Below, piece after piece: positions 16,464 to 25,253 of a stretch of DNA of 58,369 nt. The stretch's first letter is position 1. The number at the start of each line of letters is the position of its first letter. The notes beneath the pieces were generated by a model. The model did not search any database and was not told the DNA's origin. It worked only from the letters and a program-made list of their open reading frames with translations. The position numbers and the translations under genes are program-made. The DNA lies in assembly GCA_033763735.1 (NCBI GenBank), contig JANRJY010000079.1, positions 1-58,369 of the forward strand, given 5' to 3'. The stretch comes from JANRJY01 sp033763735. GTDB taxonomy: Bacteria; Bacteroidota; Bacteroidia; Cytophagales; UBA9547.

Positions 16464-16990
16464 AAGGTTGTACGAAATGATTTGTAAATTTTTATGCCGA
16501 GCAATAACATTACTATAAATAATACAAGTCCTGCTAATCCATAAAACATTTGTAGTGAATTTTTGAGCACAACCAGAAATACAATGGCAACCAAAAATAT
16601 AGTAGCAACTTCATTCCAAATGCGCATTTGCATGGATGTGTATTTGCTTTCACCTTTCTTTTGTTGGATATGTATATAATGACACGAAAGGTGATATATA
16701 ATTAAAAGAGACACAAATAATAGTTTCCAAATCAACCATGTTGGAATTGTGCCATAAATATAAACCAAACTGAATCCCAATATTATGGTAATAATCATGG
16801 ATGGCCATGCAATTCCATTCCAGAGTCGAGTTTGCATGAGGAGATATTGTTTTTGCAAAATTGACTTTTCGGGTTCGGACATCAAATTGGCTTCAGCATA
16901 GTAAACAAAAAGCCTTGGCATATAAAACAGAGCCGCAAACCAGGTAACAATAAAAATAATATGAACTGCTTTTATGTACAAAAAAACCAT
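16460..16990 (-). CDS. hemJ: Protoporphyrinogen IX oxidase HemJ-like membrane protein
   Basis: 176 residues with four or five hydrophobic segments. It opens FLYIKAVHIIFIVTWFAALFYMPRLFVYY, with the conserved His (KAVHIIF) that binds heme and the WFA.LFY.PRLFVY signature of the HemJ/CopD-related family. A second conserved R-L-W-N block and a trailing IWKLLF also match. HemJ converts protoporphyrinogen IX to protoporphyrin IX in the inner membrane, the penultimate step of heme synthesis. It sits 33 bp after hemN, which makes coproporphyrinogen into protoporphyrinogen; two consecutive heme steps are therefore encoded side by side. Confidence 0.88.
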   Translation of the reverse strand: MVFLYIKAVHIIFIVTWFAALFYMPRLFVYYAEANLMSEPEKSILQKQYLLMQTRLWNGIAWPSMIITIILGFSLVYIYGTIPTWLIWKLLFVSLLIIYHLSCHYIHIQQKKGESKYTSMQMRIWNEVATIFLVAIVFLVVLKNSLQMFYGLAGLVLFIVMLLLGIKIYKSFRTTL

Positions 16991-17023
16991 CTCATTCCTT
17001 TGACTGCAAAGGTAAATGAATCG

Positions 17024-18403
17024 TCAAATAGATTTGCTGAATCGGCTAATTTCTTTTGAATCATTAGCATTGTAAGGGTCAAAACAAGCGCTAATGTTTC
17101 TAATGAACGGCATGCCCAAAGGGGTTACCTTCAAAGATTGATTAGAGATATGTACCAAGCCATCTTCTTCCATGATTTTGAGTTTTACTAATGTTTCGGG
17201 CAAGGAATCGAATTTGGTCGATTGATTTTCCCAATTAGTTTTTTGGAAGCACATTAGGTTTTTGATATGTTTTCGAATGATAACTTCATTTCTGTCAAGA
17301 ATGTGTCCCTTAATTATTGGAAGCTCTCCTACATTAACCTTCTCTTGATAGGCTTCTAATTCTTTTTCGTTTTGGGCATAAGCATTGCCTGTGTCACTTA
17401 TAGATGAGCAACCCAAACCAATTAATACCGAGGAACTTTGGGTAGTATAGCCCATGAAATTGCGGTTAAGGGTTTGGTTTTGCATGGCTTTTGCCAAAGC
17501 GTCATCTTCCAATGCAAAGTGATCCATACCCAGCTCCATGTAGCCTTCACCTATAAGAATTGATTTGCCGGTTTCATATAATTTCCTTTTTTCATCTTTG
17601 GATGGAATATCGCTTTCTTTGAATTTTCTCTGACCACCACTTATCCAAGGAACATGCGCATAGCTATAAAATGCAATGCGATTGGGTTTCATTTTTCTGA
17701 GTGCATCAAAGGTATATTTGACACTTTGTACTGTTTGGCATGGTAATCCATAAACTAAATCAGCGTTAATAGAATCGTATCCGAGCGCTCTAGCCCAATC
17801 AAATACTTGCTGTGTTTTTTCAATAGTTTGATGCCTGTTGATAATATCCTGAATGAAAGGATCAAAATCCTGAATGCCTACACTCAGCCTTTTGAAACCT
17901 TTTTGGCGCAGCACTTTCAATTGATCAAAGTTGGTGACGTTGGGGTGTACTTCAATGCTGAATGAAGCATCGATAGCGACATGGGCTTTTTGGCATATGC
18001 CATCGATTAATTTGTCCAGATGATGTGCGCTGAAAAAAGTAGGAGTTCCTCCTCCCAAATGCAATTCACTAATTTTGGGAATGTATCCAAACAATTGAAC
18101 ATACATGTCCCATTCTTTGAGAACAGCGTCAATATAAGGTTCCTCAACTCTGTGATTAACGGTTATTCTTTTGTTGCATCCGCAATAGGTGCATAGTTTT
18201 TCACAAAATGGCAAATGTATGTACACACTGATGCCGTCATATCTGTTGGCCGATGCAAAACTGATTTTGACTTCATCACGCCATTTTTCAACTGAAAACT
18301 GTGCTTGATTCCAATTGGGAACTGGCGGAAAACTTGTGTAACGAGGTACAGGCAAGTCGTACTTGAGCAATAGTTGTTCAGAACTGAAAGAAGTTGGTGC
18401 CAT
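17024..18403 (-). CDS. hemN: Oxygen-independent coproporphyrinogen III oxidase HemN
   Basis: 459 residues, the length of true HemN rather than shorter HemW-like proteins. It is a radical SAM enzyme decarboxylating two propionates of coproporphyrinogen III without oxygen. The 4Fe-4S/SAM motif is HLPFCEKLCTYCGCN, with cysteines at 67, 71, 74 and 76; the fourth cysteine is the extra HemN-type one. GGGTPTF, HPNVTN, RLSVGIQDF and the later NRNFMGYTT segment, which positions substrate in HemN, are all present. It begins 79 bp after yebC and is followed by hemJ. Confidence 0.97.
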   Translation of the reverse strand: MAPTSFSSEQLLLKYDLPVPRYTSFPPVPNWNQAQFSVEKWRDEVKISFASANRYDGISVYIHLPFCEKLCTYCGCNKRITVNHRVEEPYIDAVLKEWDMYVQLFGYIPKISELHLGGGTPTFFSAHHLDKLIDGICQKAHVAIDASFSIEVHPNVTNFDQLKVLRQKGFKRLSVGIQDFDPFIQDIINRHQTIEKTQQVFDWARALGYDSINADLVYGLPCQTVQSVKYTFDALRKMKPNRIAFYSYAHVPWISGGQRKFKESDIPSKDEKRKLYETGKSILIGEGYMELGMDHFALEDDALAKAMQNQTLNRNFMGYTTQSSSVLIGLGCSSISDTGNAYAQNEKELEAYQEKVNVGELPIIKGHILDRNEVIIRKHIKNLMCFQKTNWENQSTKFDSLPETLVKLKIMEEDGLVHISNQSLKVTPLGMPFIRNISACFDPYNANDSKEISRFSKSI

Positions 18404-18482
18404 TTCGATAGCAAACCAAATACATTTTCCTCCAAAAAATAATGACGAAAGTCATTAAAGCAACTTTATGTATAACAAATAG

Positions 18483-19193
18483 TTATGCCATATTGTGAAA
18501 TACATTTTGCACATCATCATCCTCCTCGAGTTTTTCTAAAAGTATTTCTAATTCTTCTCTGACCTCATCAGTTAATCCTTCTTTGTAGGATGTAGCAATT
18601 CGTTGAAGTTCGGCTGTGGTGATTGGAATTTTACGTTCTTCTAAAGCTTTTTGCATTCCGGCAAAATCAACAAAATCAGTTTCTACATACACGACTCCTT
18701 CATCAACAGATATTTCTTGTGCACCAAAGTCAATTAGTTCCAGTTCCAGTTCTTCAATATTGATTCCATCGGCTGGGAATTCAAACACACCTTTGCGTTC
18801 AAACTGAAAAGATACCGATCCTGAATTACCCAGAGCGCCACCATTTCTTGAAAAAATTACTCTTAAATTGGCAACAGTTCTATTGGGGTTATCGGTAGCA
18901 GTCTCTACCATCATAGCCACACCACCCGGACCAATGCCTTCATATACAATTTCGTCCATTGCTTTTTCATCTTTGTTCGATGCTTTTTTAATGGCGGATT
19001 CTACATTGTCTTTGGGCATATTCACTGCTTTTGCGTTTTGTATAACAGCTCGTAATCTTCCGTTAGTAGTAGGATCTGGGCCACCGGCTTTTACTGCAAG
19101 CGAAATTTCTTTCCCAAGTTTTGTAAATGTTTTGGACATGGCAGACCATCTTTTAAATTTTCTGGCTTTTCTGAATTCAAATGCGCGACCCAT
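18483..19193 (-). CDS. YebC/PmpR family DNA-binding/translation-associated protein
   Basis: 236 residues from the chosen start MGRAFEFRKARKFKRW, the invariant YebC N-terminus; the frame is open 26 codons further upstream, but that extension is not family-like. Blocks include AMSKTFTKLGKEISLAVKAGG, PKDNVESAIKKAS, YEGIGPGGVAMMVE and GSVSFQFERKGVF. YebC/PmpR proteins were described as transcriptional regulators, and some homologues have been tied to translation of difficult peptide stretches, so the exact role is open. It is the first gene of the yebC-hemN-hemJ-dtd-GT4-hisD series. Confidence 0.95.
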   Translation of the reverse strand: MGRAFEFRKARKFKRWSAMSKTFTKLGKEISLAVKAGGPDPTTNGRLRAVIQNAKAVNMPKDNVESAIKKASNKDEKAMDEIVYEGIGPGGVAMMVETATDNPNRTVANLRVIFSRNGGALGNSGSVSFQFERKGVFEFPADGINIEELELELIDFGAQEISVDEGVVYVETDFVDFAGMQKALEERKIPITTAELQRIATSYKEGLTDEVREELEILLEKLEEDDDVQNVFHNMA

Positions 19194-19317
19194 ATTGTAT
19201 ATAAAATTAAAATTACCGTAACAATGGATATTGTATAATTGTGCGCAAAAATATAAAAAAGATACAACCATTAAATACTACTTACGTTTTTAAAAATGAT
19301 AGATAAAATAATTTTCA

Positions 19318-20037
19318 ATGACTGACGCTTATATTAAAATAGAAAAAACATTTCTATCAGGACCTCTTGATAGGCTTGATGAATTAAGGATGGCTTTTAA
19401 TGTATTTTTTGAGTTTATTCGAGGATTTCGTTCACTACATTTTGTAGGTCCTTGTATTACTATTTTTGGTTCCGCAAGGTTTAAGGAAGACCATCCTTAT
19501 TATCAGATGACAGTTGAAGTTGCCAAAGCTATTGGTAAGCTTGGGTTTGCAGTAATGACGGGTGGTGGTCCAGGTATTATGGAGGCAGCCAACAAAGGTG
19601 CAAAAGAAGCTGAAACAAAATCAGTAGGTTGTAACATTGTGCTCCCTTTTGAACAAGATCATAATCGTTTTTTGGATAAATGGGTGAATATCAAGTACTT
19701 TTTTGTGCGTAAAGTTTTTTTATTGAAATATTCATACGGTTTTATTGTTATGCCTGGTGGATTTGGTACACTGGACGAAATGTTTGAGGCGCTTACTTTG
19801 ATACAAACAAAAAAAATAAGTGATTTTCCGGTAGTGTTAATGGGAGTAGATTTTTATAAACCATTAATCGAATTCATTAATAAAATGAAAGAAGTTGGTA
19901 CCATTTCACCCAACGACACGGATTTGTTTTTGCTTACTGACTCACCTGAAGAAGCCGTTCGATATATTGAGCAACACACTATCAAACGATTCAAAATGAA
20001 ACGAATCAGAAGGATGAAGCTTTTGGGAGAGCAGTAG
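19318..20037 (+). CDS. LOG family protein (TIGR00730 type)
   Basis: 239 residues with a Rossmann-like lysine-decarboxylase-like/LOG fold. The nucleotide-binding motifs are FGSAR at about 50-54, MTGGGPGIMEAANKGA at about 80-95 and PGGFGTLDE at 146-154, the hallmark PGGxGTxxE. Family members hydrolyse nucleoside 5'-monophosphates at the N-glycosidic bond (cytokinin-riboside monophosphate in plants, AMP-like substrates in bacteria). The N-terminal 45 residues extend beyond the short LOG proteins, as in a larger bacterial subgroup. It is divergent from yebC and convergent with the TPR gene; the 111 bp between LOG and TPR are AT-rich without a clear terminator. Confidence 0.9.
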   Translation: MTDAYIKIEKTFLSGPLDRLDELRMAFNVFFEFIRGFRSLHFVGPCITIFGSARFKEDHPYYQMTVEVAKAIGKLGFAVMTGGGPGIMEAANKGAKEAETKSVGCNIVLPFEQDHNRFLDKWVNIKYFFVRKVFLLKYSYGFIVMPGGFGTLDEMFEALTLIQTKKISDFPVVLMGVDFYKPLIEFINKMKEVGTISPNDTDLFLLTDSPEEAVRYIEQHTIKRFKMKRIRRMKLLGEQ

Positions 20038-20148
20038 GTCTTTTGGTGTTTAGTAAATAATTAAATTTTAAATTAATTTGATGTTGATTTTAGATTTTGC
20101 TATCATCTCATATTATAAAATTAAATTTACTCATTACTCATTACACCC

Positions 20149-20478
20149 TCACTCATCTTCAAGCCCCATTTCTTTATTCATCAAGCTGCTTTTAAGTTCG
20201 GCAAGTGCATGGGTGTCTTTTTGTTGGGCGGCAACTTCCATTCCTTTTTTAAGAATCTGCATTGCAAGTTCTTGATTATTGCTTTCCCAAAGTAATTGTC
20301 CGTATTGGTAATAGGTGCTTACATAATCCGGATGTTTTTGAAGTAATTGGGCAAAATATTCCATTGATTTCAATGTGTCCGTCTTAGCATATTCAAGCGC
20401 CAGTGCATATATAGTAAATGCATCATTGGGCTCTTCTTCGAGCATTTGTAATAGCGCAGTAATTCTTGCATTTTCCAT
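20149..20478 (-). CDS. Small TPR protein
   Basis: 109 residues with about two and a half tetratricopeptide repeats. One unit runs DAFTIYALALEYAKTDTLKSMEYFAQLL and the next DYVSTYYQYGQLLWESNNQELAMQIL, with the expected small and aromatic positions. TPRs bind partner proteins; none is identifiable. There is no signal peptide. It is divergent from the etfB operon, sharing the 109-bp intergenic region. Confidence 0.85.
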   Translation of the reverse strand: MENARITALLQMLEEEPNDAFTIYALALEYAKTDTLKSMEYFAQLLQKHPDYVSTYYQYGQLLWESNNQELAMQILKKGMEVAAQQKDTHALAELKSSLMNKEMGLEDE

Positions 20479-20587
20479 GGATATTTTTTTATTTTATTTA
20501 TATTGCAACAGATTCACCACTTTTACAGTATTATATCCAAATTATGGGTTTTCTTCTGATAATCAATAGACTAACCAATCAATAACA

Positions 20588-21325
20588 ATGAAAATATTAG
20601 TTTGTATCACACACGTTCCCGATACCACTTCAAAAATCACATTTACCGACAATAATACCAAATTTAATGCGCAAGGTGTCCAATTTATTATTGGTCCTTA
20701 TGACGAGTACGCACTCGCTCGTGCAGTTGAGCTTAGAGATGCACTTGGAGGAACGGTAACAGTTGTAAATGTAGGCACAGCCGAAACAGAACCAACCATT
20801 CGCAAAACCCTTGCCATTGGCGCCGATGATGCTATCAGAGTCAATGCAGAACCATCTGATTCGTTATTTGTTGCCACTCAAATTGCCGAAGTTGCAAAAA
20901 AAGGAAGCTACGATTTGATATTAATGGGACGAGAATCCATTGATTACAATGGTAATCAGGTTCACGGAATGGTAGCCGAAATGTTGGATTTGCCCTTGAT
21001 TACACCAGTTATGAAGCTTGATTTGTCGGGCAACACAGCAACCATGTGGAAAGAAATAGAAGGAGGAAAGGAAGTACTCACATGCGATATGCCATTTGTA
21101 GCCGGATGTCAGGAGCCTATTGCTGAATGGAAAATTCCTAATATGAAAGGTATAATGTCTGCGCGTACCAAACCTTTACAAGTAATTGAGCCAGTGAGTG
21201 TTGATGGACTGGCTAAGTTTGATCATTTTGAATTGCCAGCTCCAAAAAGCGGTTGCAAAATGGTAGATGCGGCCACACCTGAAGCATTGCTTGATTTATT
21301 GAAAAACGAAGCAAAATTATTGTAA
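20588..21325 (+). CDS. etfB: Electron transfer flavoprotein subunit beta
   Basis: 245 residues, standard EtfB length. EtfB with EtfA forms the FAD- and AMP-containing carrier that takes electrons from acyl-CoA dehydrogenases to the quinone pool. Matches include MKILVCITHVPDTTSKI, QFIIGPYDEYALARAVELRD, AIGADDAIRVN, GRESIDYNGNQVHGMVAEML and ARTKPLQVIEP. The stop overlaps the next start (TAATG), coupling it to a thioesterase gene that lies between etfB and etfA. Confidence 0.96.
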   Translation: MKILVCITHVPDTTSKITFTDNNTKFNAQGVQFIIGPYDEYALARAVELRDALGGTVTVVNVGTAETEPTIRKTLAIGADDAIRVNAEPSDSLFVATQIAEVAKKGSYDLILMGRESIDYNGNQVHGMVAEMLDLPLITPVMKLDLSGNTATMWKEIEGGKEVLTCDMPFVAGCQEPIAEWKIPNMKGIMSARTKPLQVIEPVSVDGLAKFDHFELPAPKSGCKMVDAATPEALLDLLKNEAKLL

Positions 21326-21780
21326 TGGAATTCATTCAACCTGTATCATTGAGATGGTCCGATATTGATCCTAACTATCATGTCAGGCACTCAGTTTATT
21401 ACGACTGGGGAGCTAAAATCAGAACGGACTTTTTAAATGCATCCGGTCTTACTTTAGGGGTAATGCAGGAAAATAATTTTGGTCCTGTATTGTTTCGTGA
21501 GGAGTGCGTTTTTCGAAAAGAAATCAGATATGGCGATGAAATATCCATTGATTTCAATGTACTCAAACTTCGTAAGGATTTTGCCAGATTCAGTATGCAA
21601 CATCAAATAATCAAAAAAGATGGGACACTATGTGCCATATTAACTGTGGATGGGGCATGGATGGATACAAAAATCAGGAAATTAACCGTTCCGCCTCAAA
21701 TCGGAATAGAAATAATCAACAAATTACCCAAGTGCCACAATTTCGAATGGACCGAAGTTGCAGAATCGAGTCAAAAATAA
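21325..21780 (+). CDS. Hotdog-fold acyl-CoA thioesterase (4HBT-like)
   Basis: 151 residues of the hotdog thioesterase type. The opening LRWSDIDPNYHVRHSVYYDW matches the R-x-x-D-x-D-x-x-x-H-V...Y block of YbgC/4HBT-like enzymes, with D16 in the usual catalytic position. Strand-rich FRKEIRYGDEISIDFNVL and TVDGAWMDTKIRK follow. Such enzymes hydrolyse acyl-CoAs to free acid and CoA. It overlaps etfB by 1 bp (TAATG) and precedes etfA by 25 bp. Its place inside an etf operon suggests relief of acyl-CoA build-up or CoA recycling during beta-oxidation, which is inference. Confidence 0.82.
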   Translation: MEFIQPVSLRWSDIDPNYHVRHSVYYDWGAKIRTDFLNASGLTLGVMQENNFGPVLFREECVFRKEIRYGDEISIDFNVLKLRKDFARFSMQHQIIKKDGTLCAILTVDGAWMDTKIRKLTVPPQIGIEIINKLPKCHNFEWTEVAESSQK

Positions 21781-21805
21781 TTATTAACACTTAATTAGTA
21801 CTTAT

Positions 21806-22756
21806 ATGTCAGTATTAGCTTATCTGGAAATAGCAGATCAAAAAATAAAAAAATCATCGTTAGAGATAGCCACTTTTGCCTCTGAGTTGGCAAAGAAAAT
21901 GAATACGCAAGCCATTGCCATTGCTATTGGTCAGGCACCGGGTTCCGAAATTGAATTGGCAGGCAACTATGGAATATCAAAAGTATTTCATGCCAATGCT
22001 GATGTGGCCGATTTGTCGGTACACGCAGCATCAACAGCAGCTGTTTTTAATGAAAATGGTGGAAATGTGGTCGTACTTCCAAAGTCAGTAAGAGTTGATG
22101 CTTTTGCTGGTCGTCTTGCAGTAAAGTTAAAAGCAAATATGGTTTCCAATGTTACGGAAGTACCGGATACCAACGGAGGATTTAAAGTCAAACGAAGCAT
22201 ATTCACAGGAAAGGCTTTTTCAATTGAACAACTAAGTGCTTCCAATAAAGTATTGGTGGTGAAAAAAAATGCGGTGACTATTAATCCCGGAAGTCAAAAA
22301 GCCGAAGTTAGTGCATTGAATGCAGCTCTTTCTAACAATAAAGTAAAAGTTACCGAAGTGATGAAAACTTCCGGTGATATATTACTTACTGAAGCCGAGA
22401 TAGTTGTGTCAGGTGGCAGGGGAATGAAAGGTCCTGAAAACTGGCATCTTATTGAGAATTTGGCCAAAGAATTGGGAGCAGCTACAGGATGTTCCAAACC
22501 GGTATCAGACATGGATTGGAGACCTCATCATGAGCACGTAGGACAAACAGGTGTAAAGGTAGCACCTAATATATATTTTGCAGTAGGCATATCCGGAGCC
22601 ATTCAACATTTGGCAGGAGTGAATTCATCCAAATGTATCGTTGTCATCAACAAAGATCCTGAAGCTCCGTTCTTCAAAGCTGCTGATTATGGAATAGTAG
22701 GAGATGCATTTGAAATTCTGCCAAAGTTAACGGCAGCTGTCAAAAATTATAAGTAA
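21806..22756 (+). CDS. etfA: Electron transfer flavoprotein subunit alpha
   Basis: 316 residues, normal for EtfA. The C-terminal FAD-binding domain is clear: VSGGRGMKGPENWHLIENLAKELGA, GCSKPVSDMDWRPH, HVGQTGVKVAPNIYFAVGISGAIQH and VVINKDPEAPFFKAADYGIVGD. The N-terminal domain begins VLAYLEIADQKIKKSSLE. It pairs with EtfB encoded upstream and is the final gene of the three-gene unit. Confidence 0.97.
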   Translation: MSVLAYLEIADQKIKKSSLEIATFASELAKKMNTQAIAIAIGQAPGSEIELAGNYGISKVFHANADVADLSVHAASTAAVFNENGGNVVVLPKSVRVDAFAGRLAVKLKANMVSNVTEVPDTNGGFKVKRSIFTGKAFSIEQLSASNKVLVVKKNAVTINPGSQKAEVSALNAALSNNKVKVTEVMKTSGDILLTEAEIVVSGGRGMKGPENWHLIENLAKELGAATGCSKPVSDMDWRPHHEHVGQTGVKVAPNIYFAVGISGAIQHLAGVNSSKCIVVINKDPEAPFFKAADYGIVGDAFEILPKLTAAVKNYK

Positions 22757-22792
22757 TCAATGGTATTTTACCTTTTTTATTAGCTTAACATT

Positions 22793-22808
22793 AAATGTGT
22801 ACACATTT
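22793..22808. promoter_or_regulatory. 16-bp perfect palindrome, possible operator
   Basis: AAATGTGTACACATTT is a perfect palindrome. It ends 26 bp before the -7 box (22835-22842) of the bifunctional nuclease gene, so it lies at or just upstream of where the -33 element would be, a classic place for an activator or repressor dimer. Confidence 0.4.
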
Positions 22809-22834
22809 TTCTGTTTCTTAATAATTTAAAAGAT

Positions 22835-22842
22835 TACTTTTG
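22835..22842 (+). promoter_or_regulatory. Bacteroidota -7 box (TACTTTTG)
   Basis: An exact TAnnTTTG match 25 bp before the GTG start at 22868 probably drives the bifunctional nuclease and rpe pair. Confidence 0.5.
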
Positions 22843-22867
22843 TGAATAGTTACGAATAATTTAATAG

Positions 22868-23482
22868 GTGGGCACAATTAAACTTGAAATTTTAGGATTA
22901 TCATCAAGTCAATCACAAACCGGTTCTTTCGCACTTATTTTGGGTGAAGAAGGAGGAAATCGCAGATTGCCAATTATCATCGGGATGTTTGAGGCACAGG
23001 CAATTGCCATCGAAATTGAGAAAATTGTTCCTAATCGTCCGATGACACATGATTTGTTCCGGTCATTTGCCGATATGTTTGATTTTGTCATTGATTCAAT
23101 TACAATATCCGATTTAAAAGAAGGTGTTTTTTATGCAAAAATCAATTGCAAGAAAGATGGCAAATCTCAAGAACTGGATGCTAGGCCATCGGATGCAATA
23201 GCAATTGGTTTGCGTTTTGGTGCTCCCATTTATACCACCGAAACAATTATGTCAGAGGCAGGAATAGTACTCAGCGAATACGATGAGCCGGCAAGTGGTA
23301 CTTCCAAGCCTAAGAAAAAAGCAGAGAAAGCGGTGTCAAAAGCCACTGTATCCACCTCAAAGACTGATGCTATGAAAGATATGTCGGCTGAACAATTGAA
23401 AACATTGTTGGATGAGGCACTCAAAAATGAAGATTATGAACGTGCAGCCCAAATTCGTGACGAGCTAAACAAACGCAACTGA
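22868..23482 (+). CDS. Bifunctional nuclease family protein (DUF151) with UVR motif
   Basis: 204 residues starting at GTG; MGTIKLEILGLSSSQSQTGSF is the family N-terminus, so the start is secure. Residues 1-135 form the BFN/DUF151 domain (LILGEEGGNRRLPIIIGMFEAQAIAIE, PMTHDLF, DARPSDAIAIGLR.GAPIY). A basic linker rich in K, A, S and T follows at about 142-170. The C-terminus DMSAEQLKTLLDEALKNEDY..AAQIRDELNKR is a UVR (UvrB/UvrC-type) helix pair, used for protein contacts. Plant BFN relatives have RNase and DNase activity; the bacterial role is unproved. rpe follows after 5 bp. Confidence 0.88.
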   Translation: MGTIKLEILGLSSSQSQTGSFALILGEEGGNRRLPIIIGMFEAQAIAIEIEKIVPNRPMTHDLFRSFADMFDFVIDSITISDLKEGVFYAKINCKKDGKSQELDARPSDAIAIGLRFGAPIYTTETIMSEAGIVLSEYDEPASGTSKPKKKAEKAVSKATVSTSKTDAMKDMSAEQLKTLLDEALKNEDYERAAQIRDELNKRN

Positions 23483-23487
23483 TCTCA

Positions 23488-24132
23488 ATGATTATAGCCC
23501 CTTCGTTGTTGGCAGCAGACTTTGCCAACTTACAACGCGATATCGAAACCATTAATTCAAGTAATGCAGATTGGTTCCATGTTGATATTATGGACGGTTC
23601 CTTCGTTCCTAATTTTTCAATGGGAATACCTGTTGTAGAAGCCATTAAACGTCATGCCAAATTACCTTTGGATGTACATTTGATGATTGTTAATCCTGAA
23701 AAATATATTGATGCTTTTCAAAAAGCTGGTGCACATAATATTTCGGTTCATTATGAAGCAAGTAATCACCTTGACAGAATCATACATCAAATCAAAGATG
23801 CCGGTTGTAAAGCAGGAATTGCCATTAATCCCCATACCAACATCAATTTATTGGAAGATGTAATAGATATGCTTGACTTGGTGATAGTTATGTCCGTCAA
23901 CCCAGGATTCGGTGGACAAAAATTTATCCAAAATACCTATTCAAGAGTTAATAAGCTCAAAAATTTGATCATTCAAAAAAACAGTCATTCATTAATAGAG
24001 ATTGATGGTGGAGTTAATTTAGATAATGCCCCATTACTCAAAAAAGAAGGTGCGGATGTACTCGTGGCAGGTAATTTTGTGTTTACGGCTTCAAATCCAA
24101 TTCAGGTTGTAAATCAATTAAAGCAAATCTAA
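23488..24132 (+). CDS. rpe: Ribulose-phosphate 3-epimerase
   Basis: 214 residues, normal length for this TIM-barrel enzyme, which interconverts D-ribulose 5-phosphate and D-xylulose 5-phosphate in the pentose phosphate pathway with a metal ion. The metal and catalytic segments are visible: IIAPSLLAADFANL, WFHVDIMDGSFVPNFSMG (H and D), LPLDVHLMI, VIVMSVNPGFGGQKFI and EIDGGVN (second catalytic Asp). It is co-transcribed with the bifunctional nuclease gene 5 bp upstream. Confidence 0.97.
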   Translation: MIIAPSLLAADFANLQRDIETINSSNADWFHVDIMDGSFVPNFSMGIPVVEAIKRHAKLPLDVHLMIVNPEKYIDAFQKAGAHNISVHYEASNHLDRIIHQIKDAGCKAGIAINPHTNINLLEDVIDMLDLVIVMSVNPGFGGQKFIQNTYSRVNKLKNLIIQKNSHSLIEIDGGVNLDNAPLLKKEGADVLVAGNFVFTASNPIQVVNQLKQI

Positions 24133-24218
24133 ATTTGCGGCAATATATCTATTCTCAAATTTTAGACATGATTTTAAAATAATCAAACTTATATTGCATA
24201 TAAAATAAAGCATATTTC

Positions 24219-25175
24219 ATGAAATCAGATGTAGAACTTGCCGATTCGTTGGCACATTCATATAAGAAACTAACAAGCGAGATTTCGCAAGTCATCATTG
24301 GGCAGGACGAAGTGGTTCGGTTGGTCCTAACCGGAATTCTGAGTAAAGGTCATTGCTTATTAGTTGGTGTACCCGGATTAGCTAAGACTTTGCTTATCTC
24401 AACTATTGCGCAATGTCTCGATTTGAATTTTAAAAGAATCCAGTTCACTCCTGATTTAATGCCTTCTGATATTACCGGATCTGAAACACTCGATTCAAGC
24501 CGTAATTTTAAGTTCGTAAAAGGACCTGTTTTTACCAATATATTATTAGCGGACGAAATCAATAGAACACCTCCTAAAACACAAGCAGCACTTTTGGAGG
24601 CTATGCAAGAAAATAGCGTGACGATAGCAGGACAGATCTATCCTTTGGATAGACCATTCTTTGTACTCGCCACCCAAAACCCAATTGAGCAAGAAGGAAC
24701 GTATCCACTTCCTGAAGCACAGTTGGATAGGTTTATGCTCAATATTGCCTTGGGATACCCTACGTATGAATCGGAGATTGACATAGTAAAGGCTACTACT
24801 TCTGATAAGAAAGTGACTGTGAACAAAATCTTAAACGATAGTGACATCAAAGGCTTTCAAGAGTTGGTACGCAAAGTGCCGGTTGCGGATAATGTGATTG
24901 AATATGCTGTTAAACTTGTTCATAAAACACGTCCAAACACTACTTATGGTTCACCTGATGCAAATGAATATCTTGAATGGGGAGCAGGACCAAGGGCTTC
25001 TCAGTTTCTGGTTATTGGTGCCAAATGCAATGCCTTAATCAATGGCAAATATTCCCCTGATATAGAAGATGTTCAAGCAGTAGCACTGCCTATTTTGCGT
25101 CACAGGATTGTGCGTAACTTTAAAGCTGAAGCTGATAATATTTCAGTTGAAGATATTATTAAGAAGTTAATGTAA
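24219..25175 (+). CDS. MoxR-type AAA+ ATPase
   Basis: 318 residues. Walker A is the MoxR variant GVPGLAKT (50-57). Walker B lies in ILLADEINRTPPKTQAALLEAMQE and sensor 1 in VLATQNPIEQEGTYPLPEAQLDRF. The C-terminal lid has GPRASQFLV and ALPILRHRIV. MoxR ATPases act as chaperone-like factors that mature protein complexes, usually with VWA and DUF58 proteins in the same operon. Here no DUF58 or VWA gene follows: a rhodanese-thioredoxin lipoprotein gene comes next. It stands 86 bp after rpe. Confidence 0.93.
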   Translation: MKSDVELADSLAHSYKKLTSEISQVIIGQDEVVRLVLTGILSKGHCLLVGVPGLAKTLLISTIAQCLDLNFKRIQFTPDLMPSDITGSETLDSSRNFKFVKGPVFTNILLADEINRTPPKTQAALLEAMQENSVTIAGQIYPLDRPFFVLATQNPIEQEGTYPLPEAQLDRFMLNIALGYPTYESEIDIVKATTSDKKVTVNKILNDSDIKGFQELVRKVPVADNVIEYAVKLVHKTRPNTTYGSPDANEYLEWGAGPRASQFLVIGAKCNALINGKYSPDIEDVQAVALPILRHRIVRNFKAEADNISVEDIIKKLM

Positions 25176-25224
25176 ATATTAACCCTTTGTAACATAGGTT
25201 ACAGAACTTGATAGTTATATGTCT

Positions 25225-25232
25225 TATTTTTG
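25225..25232 (+). promoter_or_regulatory. Bacteroidota -7 box (TATTTTTG)
   Basis: An exact TAnnTTTG match 21 bp before the ATG at 25254 supports a separate promoter for the lipoprotein gene and also argues for that start over an upstream TTG. Confidence 0.45.
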
Positions 25233-25253
25233 TTGAAGCATATTATTAATACA

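Noticed and set aside
19194..19271. N-terminal extension of YebC
   Set aside because: The family begins at MGRAFEFRKARK; the extra 26 codons are not conserved-looking.
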